In this document: piece by piece, positions 52,479 to 61,783 of the stretch
Layout of the letters: each line of letters begins with the position of its first letter
Position numbering within the stretch: the stretch's first letter is position 1
Origin: Pontibacter sp. Tf4
Lineage (GTDB): Bacteria; Bacteroidota; Bacteroidia; Cytophagales; Hymenobacteraceae
Direction of reading: 5' to 3'
DNA length: 64,000 bases
Assembly: GCF_014212495.1 (NCBI RefSeq)
Contig: NZ_JACKZC010000007.1
Span: forward strand, 1-64,000
Made by a program: the position numbers and the translations under genes
The notes under the pieces: model-generated
What the model was told of the DNA's origin: nothing
What the model saw: the letters and a program-made list of their open reading frames with translations, nothing else
Database searches by the model: none

Positions 52479-52901
52479 ATGGATAAAAATATTAGTACGT
52501 TAGAGCGCGTAAAGGAGTGGAATAAAAATACCATGGTAGAGCACCTGGGTATTGAAGTGACCGAAGTTGGTGAAGGCTTTCTGGCCGGTAAAATGCCTGT
52601 CGATTTCCGTACGCACCAGCCCATGGGCCTGCTGCACGGTGGCGCATCGGTGGTGCTGGCCGAAACGCTGGCAAGCATAGGTGCAGCCCTGCAGGTTGAT
52701 CTAACAAAAAAAGCCTGTGTTGGTTTAGAGATAAACGCAAACCATATACGCGGTGTAAAAGAAGGCTGGGTTTACGGCAAAGCAACTGTTTTGCACAACG
52801 GCCGCAGCACGCAGGTATGGGAAACTAAAATTACAAACGAAGCTGGCGACCTGGTATGCATTAGCCGCATGACGGTGGCCGTTATCGACAAGAAAGTATA
52901 G
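52479..52901 (+). CDS. menI: Hotdog-fold thioesterase, probable DHNA-CoA thioesterase (MenI-like)
   Basis: 140 residues, single hotdog domain. MGLLHGGASVVLAETLASIGA (49-69) holds the catalytic Glu (E62) and the HGG loop and closely resembles E. coli YdiI/MenI, which hydrolyses 1,4-dihydroxy-2-naphthoyl-CoA in menaquinone synthesis. The sequence then continues with VGLEINANHIRGVKEGWVYGKATVLHNGRSTQVWE. The position directly before menF and menD supports this role over a general phenylacetyl-CoA thioesterase. The substrate is an inference from context and motif. Confidence 0.85.
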   Translation: MDKNISTLERVKEWNKNTMVEHLGIEVTEVGEGFLAGKMPVDFRTHQPMGLLHGGASVVLAETLASIGAALQVDLTKKACVGLEINANHIRGVKEGWVYGKATVLHNGRSTQVWETKITNEAGDLVCISRMTVAVIDKKV

Positions 52902-53095
52902 TTGTTGGTTGTTGGTTATTAGTTGTTAGAGTACTATACTTTACCTCACCCCTATCCTCTCCGAGGAGAAGAATGTTTCGTAAAGGGAATTCTCCCCTTG
53001 AGGGGAGCCCAGAGGGGTGTTTACGCAAGCTGAGTTAATACAAATTTATGGGCCGCTAAAACTTATGTAAACCGGCTTAAATCAGAAATTAAATA

Positions 53096-54274
53096 ATGGG
53101 TACAGATACCCCGCATTATACTACAAAACAAATTATTAACGCTGCTCTGGCATTGGGCCTTCCGGTTGCTGCCTGGCGCTTGCCGTTAACAAACGTTACA
53201 CATGTCTGCATTTCATTAGAAAAGGCTCTCCAAATCGAACATCCAGAGCTTGAGAACAGCCCTTACGGGTTCCTTTTCAGCCCGTTTGTTACAGGTGAGC
53301 AGCCCTCTGTTTTTATTAAAGCCGACATAACCTATAGTTCCGAAACAGGGCTTTTGCAGTTTTCAGAAACAGTAGCGCAGGCACAACAACAGGAATTTAT
53401 AGTTGCCCTGGAGAAAGCCCGGACCGCAAACTATAGCTGGCATCTGCACACCTCCGAAACCATCCATCAGCAGACTGAAACCGGTTTTAAAAACGCCGTA
53501 ACAGAGGCCGTTAAAACTATAACTGACGGGCAGATGGAAAAAGTGGTGCTCTCACGCACTGCTGCAAAACCATTGCCTGAAAAGTTTGACCTGGTTGATG
53601 CCTATAGTTTGATGCTGGAGGCTTACCCGCGCGCATTTGCTACGCTGGTTTCTGTTCCCGGAACCGGAACCTGGATGGGTGCCTCGCCGGAGATTCTGGT
53701 AACTATAGATCCGGAACAGATTTTCAGAACGGTGGCGCTGGCCGGTACACAACCAGCCATAAACGGCGAACCGGTAGGCAACGCGATCTGGCGGCAGAAA
53801 GAAATTGAAGAACAGGGCATGGTGGAGCGCTATGTGCTGAGCTGTTTTAAAAAACTGCGTTTGCGTGAATATACCGAAGTAGGCCCAAGAACTATAGTTG
53901 CCGGTAACCTGATGCACCTGCGCACCGATTTTAGTGTGGATTTAAAAGAAGTGGATTTCCCGACGCTGGGCACCGATATGCTGCATCTGCTCCACCCTAC
54001 ATCTGCTGTTTGTGGCCTGCCAAAAGAGCCGGCCCTAAACTTTATACTTGCCCACGAAGGCTACAACCGAAGCTACTACAGCGGCTACCTGGGTCCCGTA
54101 AACTCACCTGATGGCACGCATTTGTACGTAAACCTGCGCTGCATGCAGTTGCAGAAAGAACAGGCCATTCTGTACGCCGGCGCCGGCATTACCGGAGAAT
54201 CTGACGCAGATAAAGAATGGCAGGAAACCCAGCACAAAATGCAAACCATGCTTAAAATTCTTGCTGAATTTTAA
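53096..54274 (+). CDS. menF: Isochorismate synthase
   Basis: 392 residues of the chorismate-binding (MenF/EntC) family; converts chorismate to isochorismate, first step of menaquinone synthesis. Motifs: VVLSRTAAKPLP, FATLVSVPGTGTWMGASPEIL, GTQPA, EQGMVERYVLSC, LLHPTSAVCGLPKEPAL and GYNRSYYSGYLGPVN with the Mg-binding Glu residues. Since menD follows, menF is more likely than a siderophore EntC. The 194-bp gap upstream contains TTGTTGGTTGTTAG oligomers and a CTCCCCTTGAGGGGAG hairpin. Confidence 0.93.
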   Translation: MGTDTPHYTTKQIINAALALGLPVAAWRLPLTNVTHVCISLEKALQIEHPELENSPYGFLFSPFVTGEQPSVFIKADITYSSETGLLQFSETVAQAQQQEFIVALEKARTANYSWHLHTSETIHQQTETGFKNAVTEAVKTITDGQMEKVVLSRTAAKPLPEKFDLVDAYSLMLEAYPRAFATLVSVPGTGTWMGASPEILVTIDPEQIFRTVALAGTQPAINGEPVGNAIWRQKEIEEQGMVERYVLSCFKKLRLREYTEVGPRTIVAGNLMHLRTDFSVDLKEVDFPTLGTDMLHLLHPTSAVCGLPKEPALNFILAHEGYNRSYYSGYLGPVNSPDGTHLYVNLRCMQLQKEQAILYAGAGITGESDADKEWQETQHKMQTMLKILAEF

Positions 54275-54276
54275 GC

Positions 54277-54431
54277 AAATTTGAAGATGTGGAGATTTGA
54301 AAATCTGGAGATGAAACTATAGTTGTAAATTTCCTTAATTTCAGATTTCTACTTTTATCAAAACAGTAAGACCGTAGAGTTGAAGAAATTAATTTTCACA
54401 TCTTCAAATCTTCAAATTTTCAAATCTACAA
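54277..54431. repeat. Imperfect inverted oligomer pair between menF and menD
   Basis: TTTGAAGATGTGGAGATTTG (from 54281) and CACATCTTCAAATCTTCAAA (from 54398) are approximate reverse complements about 100 nt apart, filling the gap in the operon. This is the same arrangement as in the ku-ligD and phosphorelay spacers. Confidence 0.65.
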
Positions 54432-54432
54432 A

Positions 54433-56124
54433 ATGATCATCCAGCCAGTTGTAAATATAGCCGAGATCTGTGCCCGTAAGGGAGTGGAAAATGTGGTGTT
54501 GTCGCCGGGCTCGCGTTGTGCACCTTTAACGATCGCGTTTGCGCGTCACCCCAAGCTGAAGGTAAAAACGGTGAGCGATGAGCGTGCAGCGGCCTTTATT
54601 GCACTGGGCATGGCACTTACAACCGGCAAACCAACCGTACTGGTCTGCACATCAGGCACAGCCGCTTTAAACTATGCGCCTGCCGTAGCCGAAGCCTTCT
54701 TTCAGCAGGTGCCGCTACTGATCCTCACTGCCGATCGTCCGCCCGAATGGATTGATCAACTGGACGGACAAACGATAAGGCAACAAAATGTATATGGACA
54801 GCACATTAAACAGAGCTATAGTTTCCCGGTAGATTTCTCGCATAAAGACAGTGTGTGGCACAGCGAGCGCATGGTTTCGGAAGCATTGAATGAAACGATG
54901 AGTTACCCTGCAGGTCCGGTGCACATCAACATTCCGCTGCGTGAGCCCTTCTACCCTGCTCCGGGTGAGGAACTGGTTTTTGATGCTAATGTAAAGATTA
55001 TAGAAGAAGAACAACCAGACTATAGTTTAAGCGTAGCGCAGGCGCAGCAGCTGCAGCAGGAGATCAGCAACTATAAACGCGTACTGGTTGTAGCCGGTCA
55101 ACAGAACCATACAGCAGAATTACAGCCTGTTTTACAGCAATTTGCAAAGCAAACCGGCGCCGTTATAGTTGGCGACCTGATCGCAAATGTGCACGAGTTA
55201 CCGGAGATCATCCGACATCAGGATGCCATGCTTGCCTGTCCTGATCCGGAAAAACTGGCCGCTTTGCAACCAGATCTGTTGATTACGTTCGGGAAATCAG
55301 TTATCTCCAAAGCCCTGAAACTATATCTGCGCAAATACAAACCCAAGGCGCATTGGCACATACAGCCAGCTGGCCAGGTAGCAGATACATATCAGTCGCT
55401 GACTAAAATTGTGCGCTGTACGCCAAAGGCCTTTTTCTCCACTATAAAAGCTGATTCAGATAAAAACTATAGCTCCGCCTGGTCTGCTTTAGAAACAAAA
55501 GCTACCGGTTTTCTGAAGAGTCATACTTGTGAAGCAGCATTCAGCGAACTAACCGCTGTAGCACGTATTTTTGAAAACCTGCCTGCCCAAAGCAACCTGC
55601 ATTTAGCCAATAGCATGGCCGTACGCTACGCCAATATTGTAAGTCTGGGTGCCGGAAAAAACATAGAAGTGTTTGCCAACCGTGGCACCAGCGGCATAGA
55701 TGGCAGTAACAGTACAACTGTCGGCTGCGCCCTTGCAAGCAACAATATCACCACGCTGCTCACCGGCGATATGGCTTTCTTCTACGACCGCAACGGCTTG
55801 TGGCACAATTACCTTCCCCAGAACCTACGTATCATCATCCTGAATAACCATGCTGGTGGTATTTTCCGGTTGATTGATGGCCCCAAACAGCAACCAGAAC
55901 TGGAAGAGTTCTTCGAAACAAGACAGACCCTGGATGCCGCCAACACGGCCAAAGATTTTGGAATGAGCTATAGTTCGTGTAGTTCGCTGGAAGAGTTAGA
56001 GACCATCCTTCCCTCCTTTTTTGCTGCAGATGCCGGTGCTGGTATTCTGGAGATCTTCACCGACAGTAAAGCCAACGCCACCGCCTTTGCCAACTATAAG
56101 CAGGAGCTGCTGAAAGCGTTGTAG
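54433..56124 (+). CDS. menD: SEPHCHC synthase (menaquinone synthesis)
   Basis: 563 residues, thiamine-diphosphate enzyme joining isochorismate and 2-oxoglutarate. N-terminal ENVVLSPGSRCAPLTIAFARHPKL and the ThDP-activating Glu in DERAAAFIALGMAL; LVCTSGTAALNYAPAVAEAFFQQVPLLILTADRPPEWID; the ThDP/Mg motif begins at LLTGDMAFFYDRNGL and continues to IILNNHAGGIFRLIDGPKQQ. Family 1 repeat copy 4 begins at its last base. The next men gene (menE) is 1.5 kb away beyond a DoxX gene. Confidence 0.95.
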   Translation: MIIQPVVNIAEICARKGVENVVLSPGSRCAPLTIAFARHPKLKVKTVSDERAAAFIALGMALTTGKPTVLVCTSGTAALNYAPAVAEAFFQQVPLLILTADRPPEWIDQLDGQTIRQQNVYGQHIKQSYSFPVDFSHKDSVWHSERMVSEALNETMSYPAGPVHINIPLREPFYPAPGEELVFDANVKIIEEEQPDYSLSVAQAQQLQQEISNYKRVLVVAGQQNHTAELQPVLQQFAKQTGAVIVGDLIANVHELPEIIRHQDAMLACPDPEKLAALQPDLLITFGKSVISKALKLYLRKYKPKAHWHIQPAGQVADTYQSLTKIVRCTPKAFFSTIKADSDKNYSSAWSALETKATGFLKSHTCEAAFSELTAVARIFENLPAQSNLHLANSMAVRYANIVSLGAGKNIEVFANRGTSGIDGSNSTTVGCALASNNITTLLTGDMAFFYDRNGLWHNYLPQNLRIIILNNHAGGIFRLIDGPKQQPELEEFFETRQTLDAANTAKDFGMSYSSCSSLEELETILPSFFAADAGAGILEIFTDSKANATAFANYKQELLKAL

Positions 56125-56865
56125 TCTGAATCAGGATTTACAGGATTAAAGGATTTTCAGGATTGGGCTTTTGCTATAGTGGAACAGCTATAGCTTTATA
56201 GTTAGCAAACACACCCCTACCCCTCTCAAGAGGGGAATCTTGGCTATAGTTATAGTTTGAGTTATAGTTCTATAGTTGCTGTAATCAAACCACCCCTACC
56301 CCTCCTTATCCAAGGAGGGGAGCCTTGCTGCCCTACCATTTCACAGACTATAGTTTTATAGTTACAGTCCACGAGCAGGCAGGCGTAGCCTGACACAAGA
56401 AACTATAGCCACGAGAAAAACTGATCTACTTTTACCAAGAGCAAGCACAGCAACTATAGCTAAGGCAGGAGCTATCGAATGCGTTATCAGTCTTTGGGTT
56501 GAGCGCCTTGTAGATTTCCGGTGCCTGCAGGGCATTGCGAGGAACGAGCAAAGGAAATGTACACCGCACGATGCCCGAAGACGAGGCCCCGCGGCCGTGA
56601 GCGCACCAAAGCAAACTATAAAACGATAGGCTCTTAGAGCTCCCAGGGTTAAAGGTGGCTATGAAATAAACGGCTTGGTTCGAATGGTAGGCAAAGGCAG
56701 CTATAGCACTATAGCTCTTGAGCATCAACTTTAGTCTGAGATAGATTTCTCGCAACACTCGAAATGACAAGAAAAGGACACATAAGATGTCTCGGCTGCG
56801 CTCGACATGACAATAGTGGAAGTATTTGATATAAAAGATCTTCGGTTATCGCTCTGGATGATGAT
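56124..56865 (+). repeat. Intergenic mosaic repeat, family 1, copy 4
   Basis: This copy fills most of the 850-bp gap after menD. Modules: GTCTGAATCAGGATTTACAGG start, hairpin CCCCTCCTT/AAGGAGGGG (56299-56320), CAGGC-GTA-GCCTG (56380-56392) in the place where other copies have the GGACAGGT palindrome, core 56488-56607 and ATGACA-containing tails. Core stems: GTAGATTTCC (56510-56519) with GGAAATGTAC (56553-56562), TGCC/GGCA and TTGC/GCAA hairpins inside, and CTTTGG (start) with CCAAAG (56606-56611) closing the whole. Confidence 0.85.
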
Positions 56866-56976
56866 TAAGAAATCATAAAACCATAGCCAAACTATAACCT
56901 GTTACCAACTTATCCAAAATCTTGCAATAAACGTTTAAATAATTGTATATCAATTGTTTCATTAAATACTTTAGCC

Positions 56977-57432
56977 ATGAACTTAACACACGACATGCAC
57001 CGCGTAGAGCATTGGGCAGATTCCCACCATCCGGCCTGGCTCGATTTCCTGAGAATGGCGCTTGGCATTTTCCTGATGATCAAAGGCTTCATGTTTGTGC
57101 AGGACACAGAGGCGTTGTTCCGCATACTGCATAAGAGCCAGTTTCCGTGGGTTTCGGTAGGTCTGGCACATTATGTAGCGTTTGCGCACCTGGTTGGCGG
57201 CTTCTTTATTGCCATCGGCCTGATCACACGGATTGCCATTCTTTTCCAGATACCGATCCTGCTGGGGGCTGTTTTCTTTATAAACCCAAACCACGGCTTT
57301 TATTCTGAGAACACAGAGCTTTGGTCCTCCATCATCGTACTACTGCTACTTATCGCATTCCTGATCTTCGGTTCGGGCCGCTTTTCAGTAGACTACCTGA
57401 TCCGGAAGCCAAAACGCGACTGGCTTTATTAA
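56977..57432 (+). CDS. DoxX family membrane protein
   Basis: 151 residues, four membrane helices typical of DoxX/SURF4-like proteins. LDFLRMALGIFLMIKGFMFVQD opens the first helix, then LAHYVAFAHLVGGFFIAIGLITRIAILFQIPILLGAVFFI and IIVLLLLIAFLIFGSGRFSVDYLI. The N-terminus is His-rich (THDMHRVEHWADSHH). Some DoxX relatives are quinol-oxidase-associated; a link to the flanking menaquinone genes is possible but not shown. TACTTTAG at 56967-56974 resembles a -7 box with one mismatch. Confidence 0.85.
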   Translation: MNLTHDMHRVEHWADSHHPAWLDFLRMALGIFLMIKGFMFVQDTEALFRILHKSQFPWVSVGLAHYVAFAHLVGGFFIAIGLITRIAILFQIPILLGAVFFINPNHGFYSENTELWSSIIVLLLLIAFLIFGSGRFSVDYLIRKPKRDWLY

Positions 57433-57619
57433 TGAATGATTAATAATGAGTAATTATTGAGAAAATAATTATTCATTCCTGATTATTAATTAGTCATTAT
57501 AATCCGCTTTTTCCCATTTTTGCAGATGCACGTACCGTAGTAAGTAGTGGCCTGATCTGGTGCTGTAACAGAAATAAAAAATTCCTGTTTACTACTTACT
57601 GTTAACTGATAACTGCAAA

Positions 57620-58732
57620 ATGGCTGAGAGATACCTGCTGCTGAACGGCAAAAAATTTTATTACGACGAAATCGCGGAATATTCCTTCCGGAACAGCATT
57701 CCGCTGGATGGTTATGAATCAAAAACACTGGAATTCTGCCGCAGCTGGCTGACCGGTGTACAGGAATTCCCGATACAGACGTCAGGCTCAACAGGCACAC
57801 CTAAAACCATACAGCTCACGCGGCAGCAACTCGAAGCCAGCGCCCGCAAAACGATAAACATCCTGAACCTGCAGCCCGGCGACACGGAACTGGTGTGCCT
57901 GAATACCGAATATATTGCCGGTATGATGATGCTGGCACGCGGATTTATGGCCGAAATGCAGATGATCGTGGTAGACCCTATCTCGAACCCGCTGAAACTG
58001 GTACCGGAAAATACGCCCATCGCCTTCGCCTCGTTTGTGCCCATGCAGTTGCAGAAGATACTGCAGGATACTCCGGAATTCATTCCGCAGCTTAACCATA
58101 TGAAAGGCATTTTGCTGGGCGGCGCCCCGGTAAACTTTACACTGCAGCGCGAGCTTCAGAAATTAACTGTACCGGTTTACCACACCTATGGAATGACCGA
58201 AACAGCATCGCATGTGGCGCTGCGCCTGCTCAACGGCCCCGATGCTGCCGCCTATTATGATGTGCTGGATAACATTTCCTTAGGCTTTGATAACCGTGGT
58301 TGCCTGACCATACAGGGCGACGTGACCAACAACGAGCTCATCGTTACCAACGACCTGGTGGAAATGCTCACTCCTACCCGCTTCCGCTGGATCGGGCGCG
58401 TAGACAATACCATCAACTCCGGTGGTGTAAAAGTGCAGAGCGAGGTGGTAGAGGTAGCTGTGGCCGAAGCCCTGGCCGACCTGGACCCGATGCCGCGCTT
58501 CTTTATTACCTCGCAACCCGACGAGCTGCTTGGAGAGCGGGTAGTGCTGATACTGGAAACAGAACCGTTTACCGAAGACCAGGAGAAAGAACTGAAAGCG
58601 AGGTTAAAACAGCTACTCAAAAAATTTGAGCGCCCTAAAAAATATTACTACAGCCCTGCTTTCTCTGAGACACCAACCGGTAAAGTTTCGAAGCAGCGTA
58701 CCCTGCGTAAACTTGGGCTGGAAGTACACTAA
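57620..58732 (+). CDS. menE: o-Succinylbenzoate-CoA ligase (short AMP-binding enzyme)
   Basis: 370 residues, adenylate-forming enzyme. A3 loop QTSGSTGTPKTIQLT, then VYHTYGMTETASHVALR (A5), RWIGRVDNTINSGGVKVQSEVVE (A8 hinge) and the C-terminal Lys in TPTGKVSKQRTLRKLG. It is shorter than most members (about 450), as is usual for Bacteroidota MenE. The presence of menF and menD in the same stretch supports o-succinylbenzoate as substrate. The 187-bp gap before it holds an AT-rich inverted oligomer pair (57432-57500). Confidence 0.88.
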   Translation: MAERYLLLNGKKFYYDEIAEYSFRNSIPLDGYESKTLEFCRSWLTGVQEFPIQTSGSTGTPKTIQLTRQQLEASARKTINILNLQPGDTELVCLNTEYIAGMMMLARGFMAEMQMIVVDPISNPLKLVPENTPIAFASFVPMQLQKILQDTPEFIPQLNHMKGILLGGAPVNFTLQRELQKLTVPVYHTYGMTETASHVALRLLNGPDAAAYYDVLDNISLGFDNRGCLTIQGDVTNNELIVTNDLVEMLTPTRFRWIGRVDNTINSGGVKVQSEVVEVAVAEALADLDPMPRFFITSQPDELLGERVVLILETEPFTEDQEKELKARLKQLLKKFERPKKYYYSPAFSETPTGKVSKQRTLRKLGLEVH

Positions 58733-58788
58733 ACAAACTGTTGCCCCGCCAAAGCGTAGGTAAGAGGTATAAACCAACAGATAAAATC

Positions 58789-59655
58789 ATGCGGCTTATA
58801 CTTCGCTATACTTTTGTGGGGCTTTTACTTGCTACGCTGCATAGTTGCGGCTCCATTTTCACGCCCAAAGGCCCCGTAGAACTTAAACAGGTCTGGGCTT
58901 CCGACAACACGCTGCGCACCCCGGAATCGGTAGTTTACGACCCGGACCGCGAGGTGCTGTATGCCTCCAACATCAACCAGAGCAACGACCGCAGAGATGG
59001 TGACGGCTTTATTTCGAAGCTTAACCCAAACGGCGAGATTGAAGAACTATACTGGGTTACCGGCCTGAACAACCCCAAAGGCATGGCCCTGCATAACAAT
59101 GTGCTGTATGTGGCCGATGTAGATGAAGTGGTAGCCATCTCGATCCAAACCGGCGCCATATTAGGCAAATACGAGGCCCCGAAAGCACGCGAACTGAACG
59201 ACGTTACGGTTGATGATGCGGGTACAGTTTATATTTCTGACATGGACAGAAGGGCTATTTACCAGATGCGCAATGGCCGCATTACAGAGTGGTTCGATAA
59301 AACCAGGCGCCAACGCCCGAATGGCCTTTACTGGGACAATGAACAGTTGGTAGTCGCCTTTTTCAGCAATGGTGATATACAGTTGTTGGATACAGAAACA
59401 AAAGAATTAAAAGATCTTACTGATAAGATAAAGAACGCGGATGGCATTACTAAGGCTGGCACAGACGGGTATTTTGTATCGAACTGGGAAGGCGAAGTAT
59501 TTTATGTGAACCAGGAAGGTAAAAAATGGAAAGTGCTTGACACAAAAGGTAAAAACATGAACGCTGCCGACATTTATTACTCCGATAAAACACAGCTGCT
59601 TTATATTCCAACTTTTAAAGACAATAGAATCGTAGCTTATTCCGTTACTTTCTAG
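58789..59655 (+). CDS. SMP-30/gluconolactonase-like beta-propeller lipoprotein
   Basis: 288 residues with a lipoprotein signal ending LLLATLHSC. The mature part is a six-bladed propeller of the SMP-30/NHL kind: TPESVVYDPDREVLYASNINQ, GLNNPKGMALHNNVLYVADVDEVVAISI, ELNDVTVDDAGTVYISDM, RPNGLYWDNEQLVVAFFSNG, GYFVSNWEGEVFYV. Conserved Glu, Asn and Asp positions for a metal are present but activity is not provable. The ATG at 58789 begins the signal; the frame opens at 58741. Probably co-transcribed with menE (56-bp gap). Confidence 0.85.
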   Translation: MRLILRYTFVGLLLATLHSCGSIFTPKGPVELKQVWASDNTLRTPESVVYDPDREVLYASNINQSNDRRDGDGFISKLNPNGEIEELYWVTGLNNPKGMALHNNVLYVADVDEVVAISIQTGAILGKYEAPKARELNDVTVDDAGTVYISDMDRRAIYQMRNGRITEWFDKTRRQRPNGLYWDNEQLVVAFFSNGDIQLLDTETKELKDLTDKIKNADGITKAGTDGYFVSNWEGEVFYVNQEGKKWKVLDTKGKNMNAADIYYSDKTQLLYIPTFKDNRIVAYSVTF

Positions 59656-59826
59656 AGAGTCTATTTTCATGATGAAGGGCAGTTGACGTATGGCGGCTGC
59701 CCTTTGTTTTTGCCCGTCTTCCAACCTGCCTGAAAAAATTTTATCTCAGTAGAGAACTCAAGGCGAATTCTGGCCTTAAAAATGCAGTAGCCCTTGCTGA
59801 ACGGTACTTTTAACTACGAGAAGTTT

Positions 59827-60216
59827 ATGAAGACAAAACAAACCTATGCCTGGCTGATAGCTGTAACAGCGCTGATTGTAATGCAGACAGCTCCTGCAAA
59901 AGCCCAGAAACACGAGACAGAGGAACACGAACTGCATACCGCCTGCACCAATTACTCCGAAACCCTGTCTGGCATTTATCTGAAGCCGGATAAAAAGGGC
60001 ACTTTTAAGCTTGATTTTGAGCAGGCGCTGAAAGAAGATGCGGTGCTGGAGATAACCAATACCGCCGGGCAGAAAGTGTTTCAAAAACCGGTTAACAATA
60101 CCAAAACCCAGCACGCCTGGAGCTACAACGTAGGCAAACTAAAACCCGACACTTATCTGGTAGAGGTAAAAACATCCGATACTACTTACTGGACCAGATT
60201 CAAGGTCGGGAGGTAA
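59827..60216 (+). CDS. Exported protein with a type IX-secretion-like C-terminal beta domain
   Basis: 129 residues. Signal peptide to about 26 (MKTKQTYAWLIAVTALIVMQTAPAKAQ). The last 85 residues (GTFKLDFEQALKEDAVLEITNTAGQKVFQKPV, WSYNVGKLKPDTYLVEVKTSDTTYWTRFKVGR) resemble the type A sorting domain of the Por/T9SS secretion system, but here almost the whole mature protein is that domain. It could be a small secreted protein or a remnant of a larger one. A terminator follows at once. Confidence 0.75.
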   Translation: MKTKQTYAWLIAVTALIVMQTAPAKAQKHETEEHELHTACTNYSETLSGIYLKPDKKGTFKLDFEQALKEDAVLEITNTAGQKVFQKPVNNTKTQHAWSYNVGKLKPDTYLVEVKTSDTTYWTRFKVGR

Positions 60217-60220
60217 AATA

Positions 60221-60253
60221 AAAAGGCCTTGCAAAATGACTGCAAGGCCTTTT
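60221..60253 (+). terminator. Intrinsic terminator after the small exported protein
   Basis: AAAAGGCCTTGCA (60221-60233) and TGCAAGGCCTTTT (60241-60253) are perfect complements with a 7-nt loop and T-run. Confidence 0.9.
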
Positions 60254-60259
60254 TATATA

Positions 60260-60632
60260 CCGCAAGTTTAGCGTTAGCGTAACTTGTGGTTATCAATGAC
60301 GCCAGTTTGCAACTGGCTTTCTACACGAGCAGAAAACTATAGTTTTGCGGAAGCCTATAGTTGGGAAGAGCTATAGTTGGAATAATGACCATGGTACGAA
60401 CGTCCACGCTCGTGTCGAACTATAGTTTGGGCCTCTGGCCCAGTTGGATTGCAAATCCAACATGATAGGTAAGGCACGGATCACAGATCCGCGCCAGCGT
60501 GAAATTATGGAGTTTGGCAAACTATAGTTCTATAGTTGCAGCTATAGTTTGCCTTGCTTATCCAAAACAAAGCCAGTTGCAAACTGGCACCAACGTTAAC
60601 CACAAGTTACCGCTGCGCTCAAACTTGCGGTA
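60260..60632 (+). repeat. Composite element of about 370 bp with inverted ends (copy at 60.3 kb)
   Basis: The left arm (60260-60318) has CCGCAAGTT/AACTTGTGG and GCCAGTT-TGC-AACTGGC; the inverted right arm (about 60570-60632) repeats both. Core in the plus direction at 60390-60500: a diverged first hairpin, GGGCC/GGCCC, GTTGGATT/AATCCAAC and CGGATC/GATCCG. GTTGGATT/AATCCAAC differs from GTTGGATC/GATCCAAC of the 2-kb element by a paired change. Five or more CTATAG words link the modules. It fills the gap before hutG. Confidence 0.85.
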
Positions 60633-60640
60633 TGATACTT

Positions 60641-61615
60641 TTACACCTGACTCCATTGTTGTACCACATGGTAAAGCAGGGAGGCTCCCAATTTTGCTGT
60701 GCGGTTATCAATGTCGAGTTTTGGGTTGAGCTCAACAATATCCAGTGATAATAATTTGCCGCTTGCGATGATCTCCTGCAACAGGATAAGCACAATTTCG
60801 GGGTGGATGCCTAATGCAGCGGGGGCGCTTACACCGGGTGCATAAGCGGCTGCAAACACGTCCATGTCGATACTCACATACAATACATCTACCAGTTCCG
60901 TGAACTGCTGTAGTTTTTCGCGCAGCTGCTCGTAGTTGTACACCTGCATGGCTGGGGCAAATACATAGTTTACACCGTAGCTTTCGGCTGTATTAAACAG
61001 TTTATGCGTATTTCCGGATTGCTGAATACCCAGGCACAGGTAATTGAATTCTTTTCCATCTGCTACAAGCTCATCGGCAATCTGAAGAAAAGGTGTGCCC
61101 GAACTGGGTTGCTTCTCATAACTACGCAGATCAAAATGTGCGTCGAAATTAATGATGCCCAGTTGCTGCCCTTCCGGTAAGGCCTGTTTTATACCTAAAA
61201 AGTGTCCGTAAGCGGTTTCGTGCCCGCCGCCAAGAACTATAGTTTTATAGGTGTTTGAAAGCAGGGTATTCACTTTTTTGCCGAGCTGCTTCTGCGCTTC
61301 TTCCAGGTTCTGGTTGGTGCAGTACACATCGCCGGCGTCAAACAGCGCCACATCATCATCCAGGTGCCAGGCAAACGAGCCCATTGCCTGACGTAGCGCA
61401 GCGGGCCCTTCCACTGCTCCTTCCCTGCCCTGGTTACGGCGTACCCCTTCATCGCAGCAAAACCCCAGAAAAGCGATTGCCTGACTTACATCTGCCGGTT
61501 CGGTCTCTTCAGTCAGGTTCAGCTGCTTTACGCCCTGGTGCCAGCGTTTGCCTTCTTCGCCGTCGTGTGTGTCTATTCTGCCTTTCCAGGTGCTGGGTGC
61601 TGTGGGTTTATACAT
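60641..61615 (-). CDS. hutG: Formimidoylglutamase
   Basis: 324 residues of the ureohydrolase (arginase) family; cleaves N-formimidoyl-glutamate to glutamate and formamide in histidine degradation. The Mn site is seen in LGGGHETAYG, IINFDAHFDLR and YVSIDMDVFAAAYAPGVSAP. The N-terminal IAFLGFCCDEGVRRNQGREGAVEGPAALR is typical. It follows hutI on the same strand with a 168-bp gap that carries a lone repeat core. Confidence 0.93.
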   Translation of the reverse strand: MYKPTAPSTWKGRIDTHDGEEGKRWHQGVKQLNLTEETEPADVSQAIAFLGFCCDEGVRRNQGREGAVEGPAALRQAMGSFAWHLDDDVALFDAGDVYCTNQNLEEAQKQLGKKVNTLLSNTYKTIVLGGGHETAYGHFLGIKQALPEGQQLGIINFDAHFDLRSYEKQPSSGTPFLQIADELVADGKEFNYLCLGIQQSGNTHKLFNTAESYGVNYVFAPAMQVYNYEQLREKLQQFTELVDVLYVSIDMDVFAAAYAPGVSAPAALGIHPEIVLILLQEIIASGKLLSLDIVELNPKLDIDNRTAKLGASLLYHVVQQWSQV

Positions 61616-61653
61616 TTTAATTGCTGGTTGTTAGTTGTTGATTGTTGTTCTAC

Positions 61654-61760
61654 TGTCGCGGATCTGTGATCCGCGACTTAGGTATAACGTTGGATTTGTA
61701 ATCCAACTGGGCCAGAGGCCCAAACTATAGTTCGTCACGAGCGAGGACGCCCGCGCCATA
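61654..61760 (-). repeat. Lone four-hairpin core between hutI and hutG
   Basis: Minus-strand copy of the core found at 2.2, 49.7 and 60.4 kb: GCGGATC/GATCCGC, GTTGGATT/AATCCAAC, GGGCC/GGCCC and GCG.GCG/CGC.CGC hairpins, with AACTATAGTT between the last two. No matching arms are found, so it is either a solo core or an element with lost ends. Confidence 0.75.
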
Positions 61761-61783
61761 ATATATTTCAGGTTTTTCCTAAT

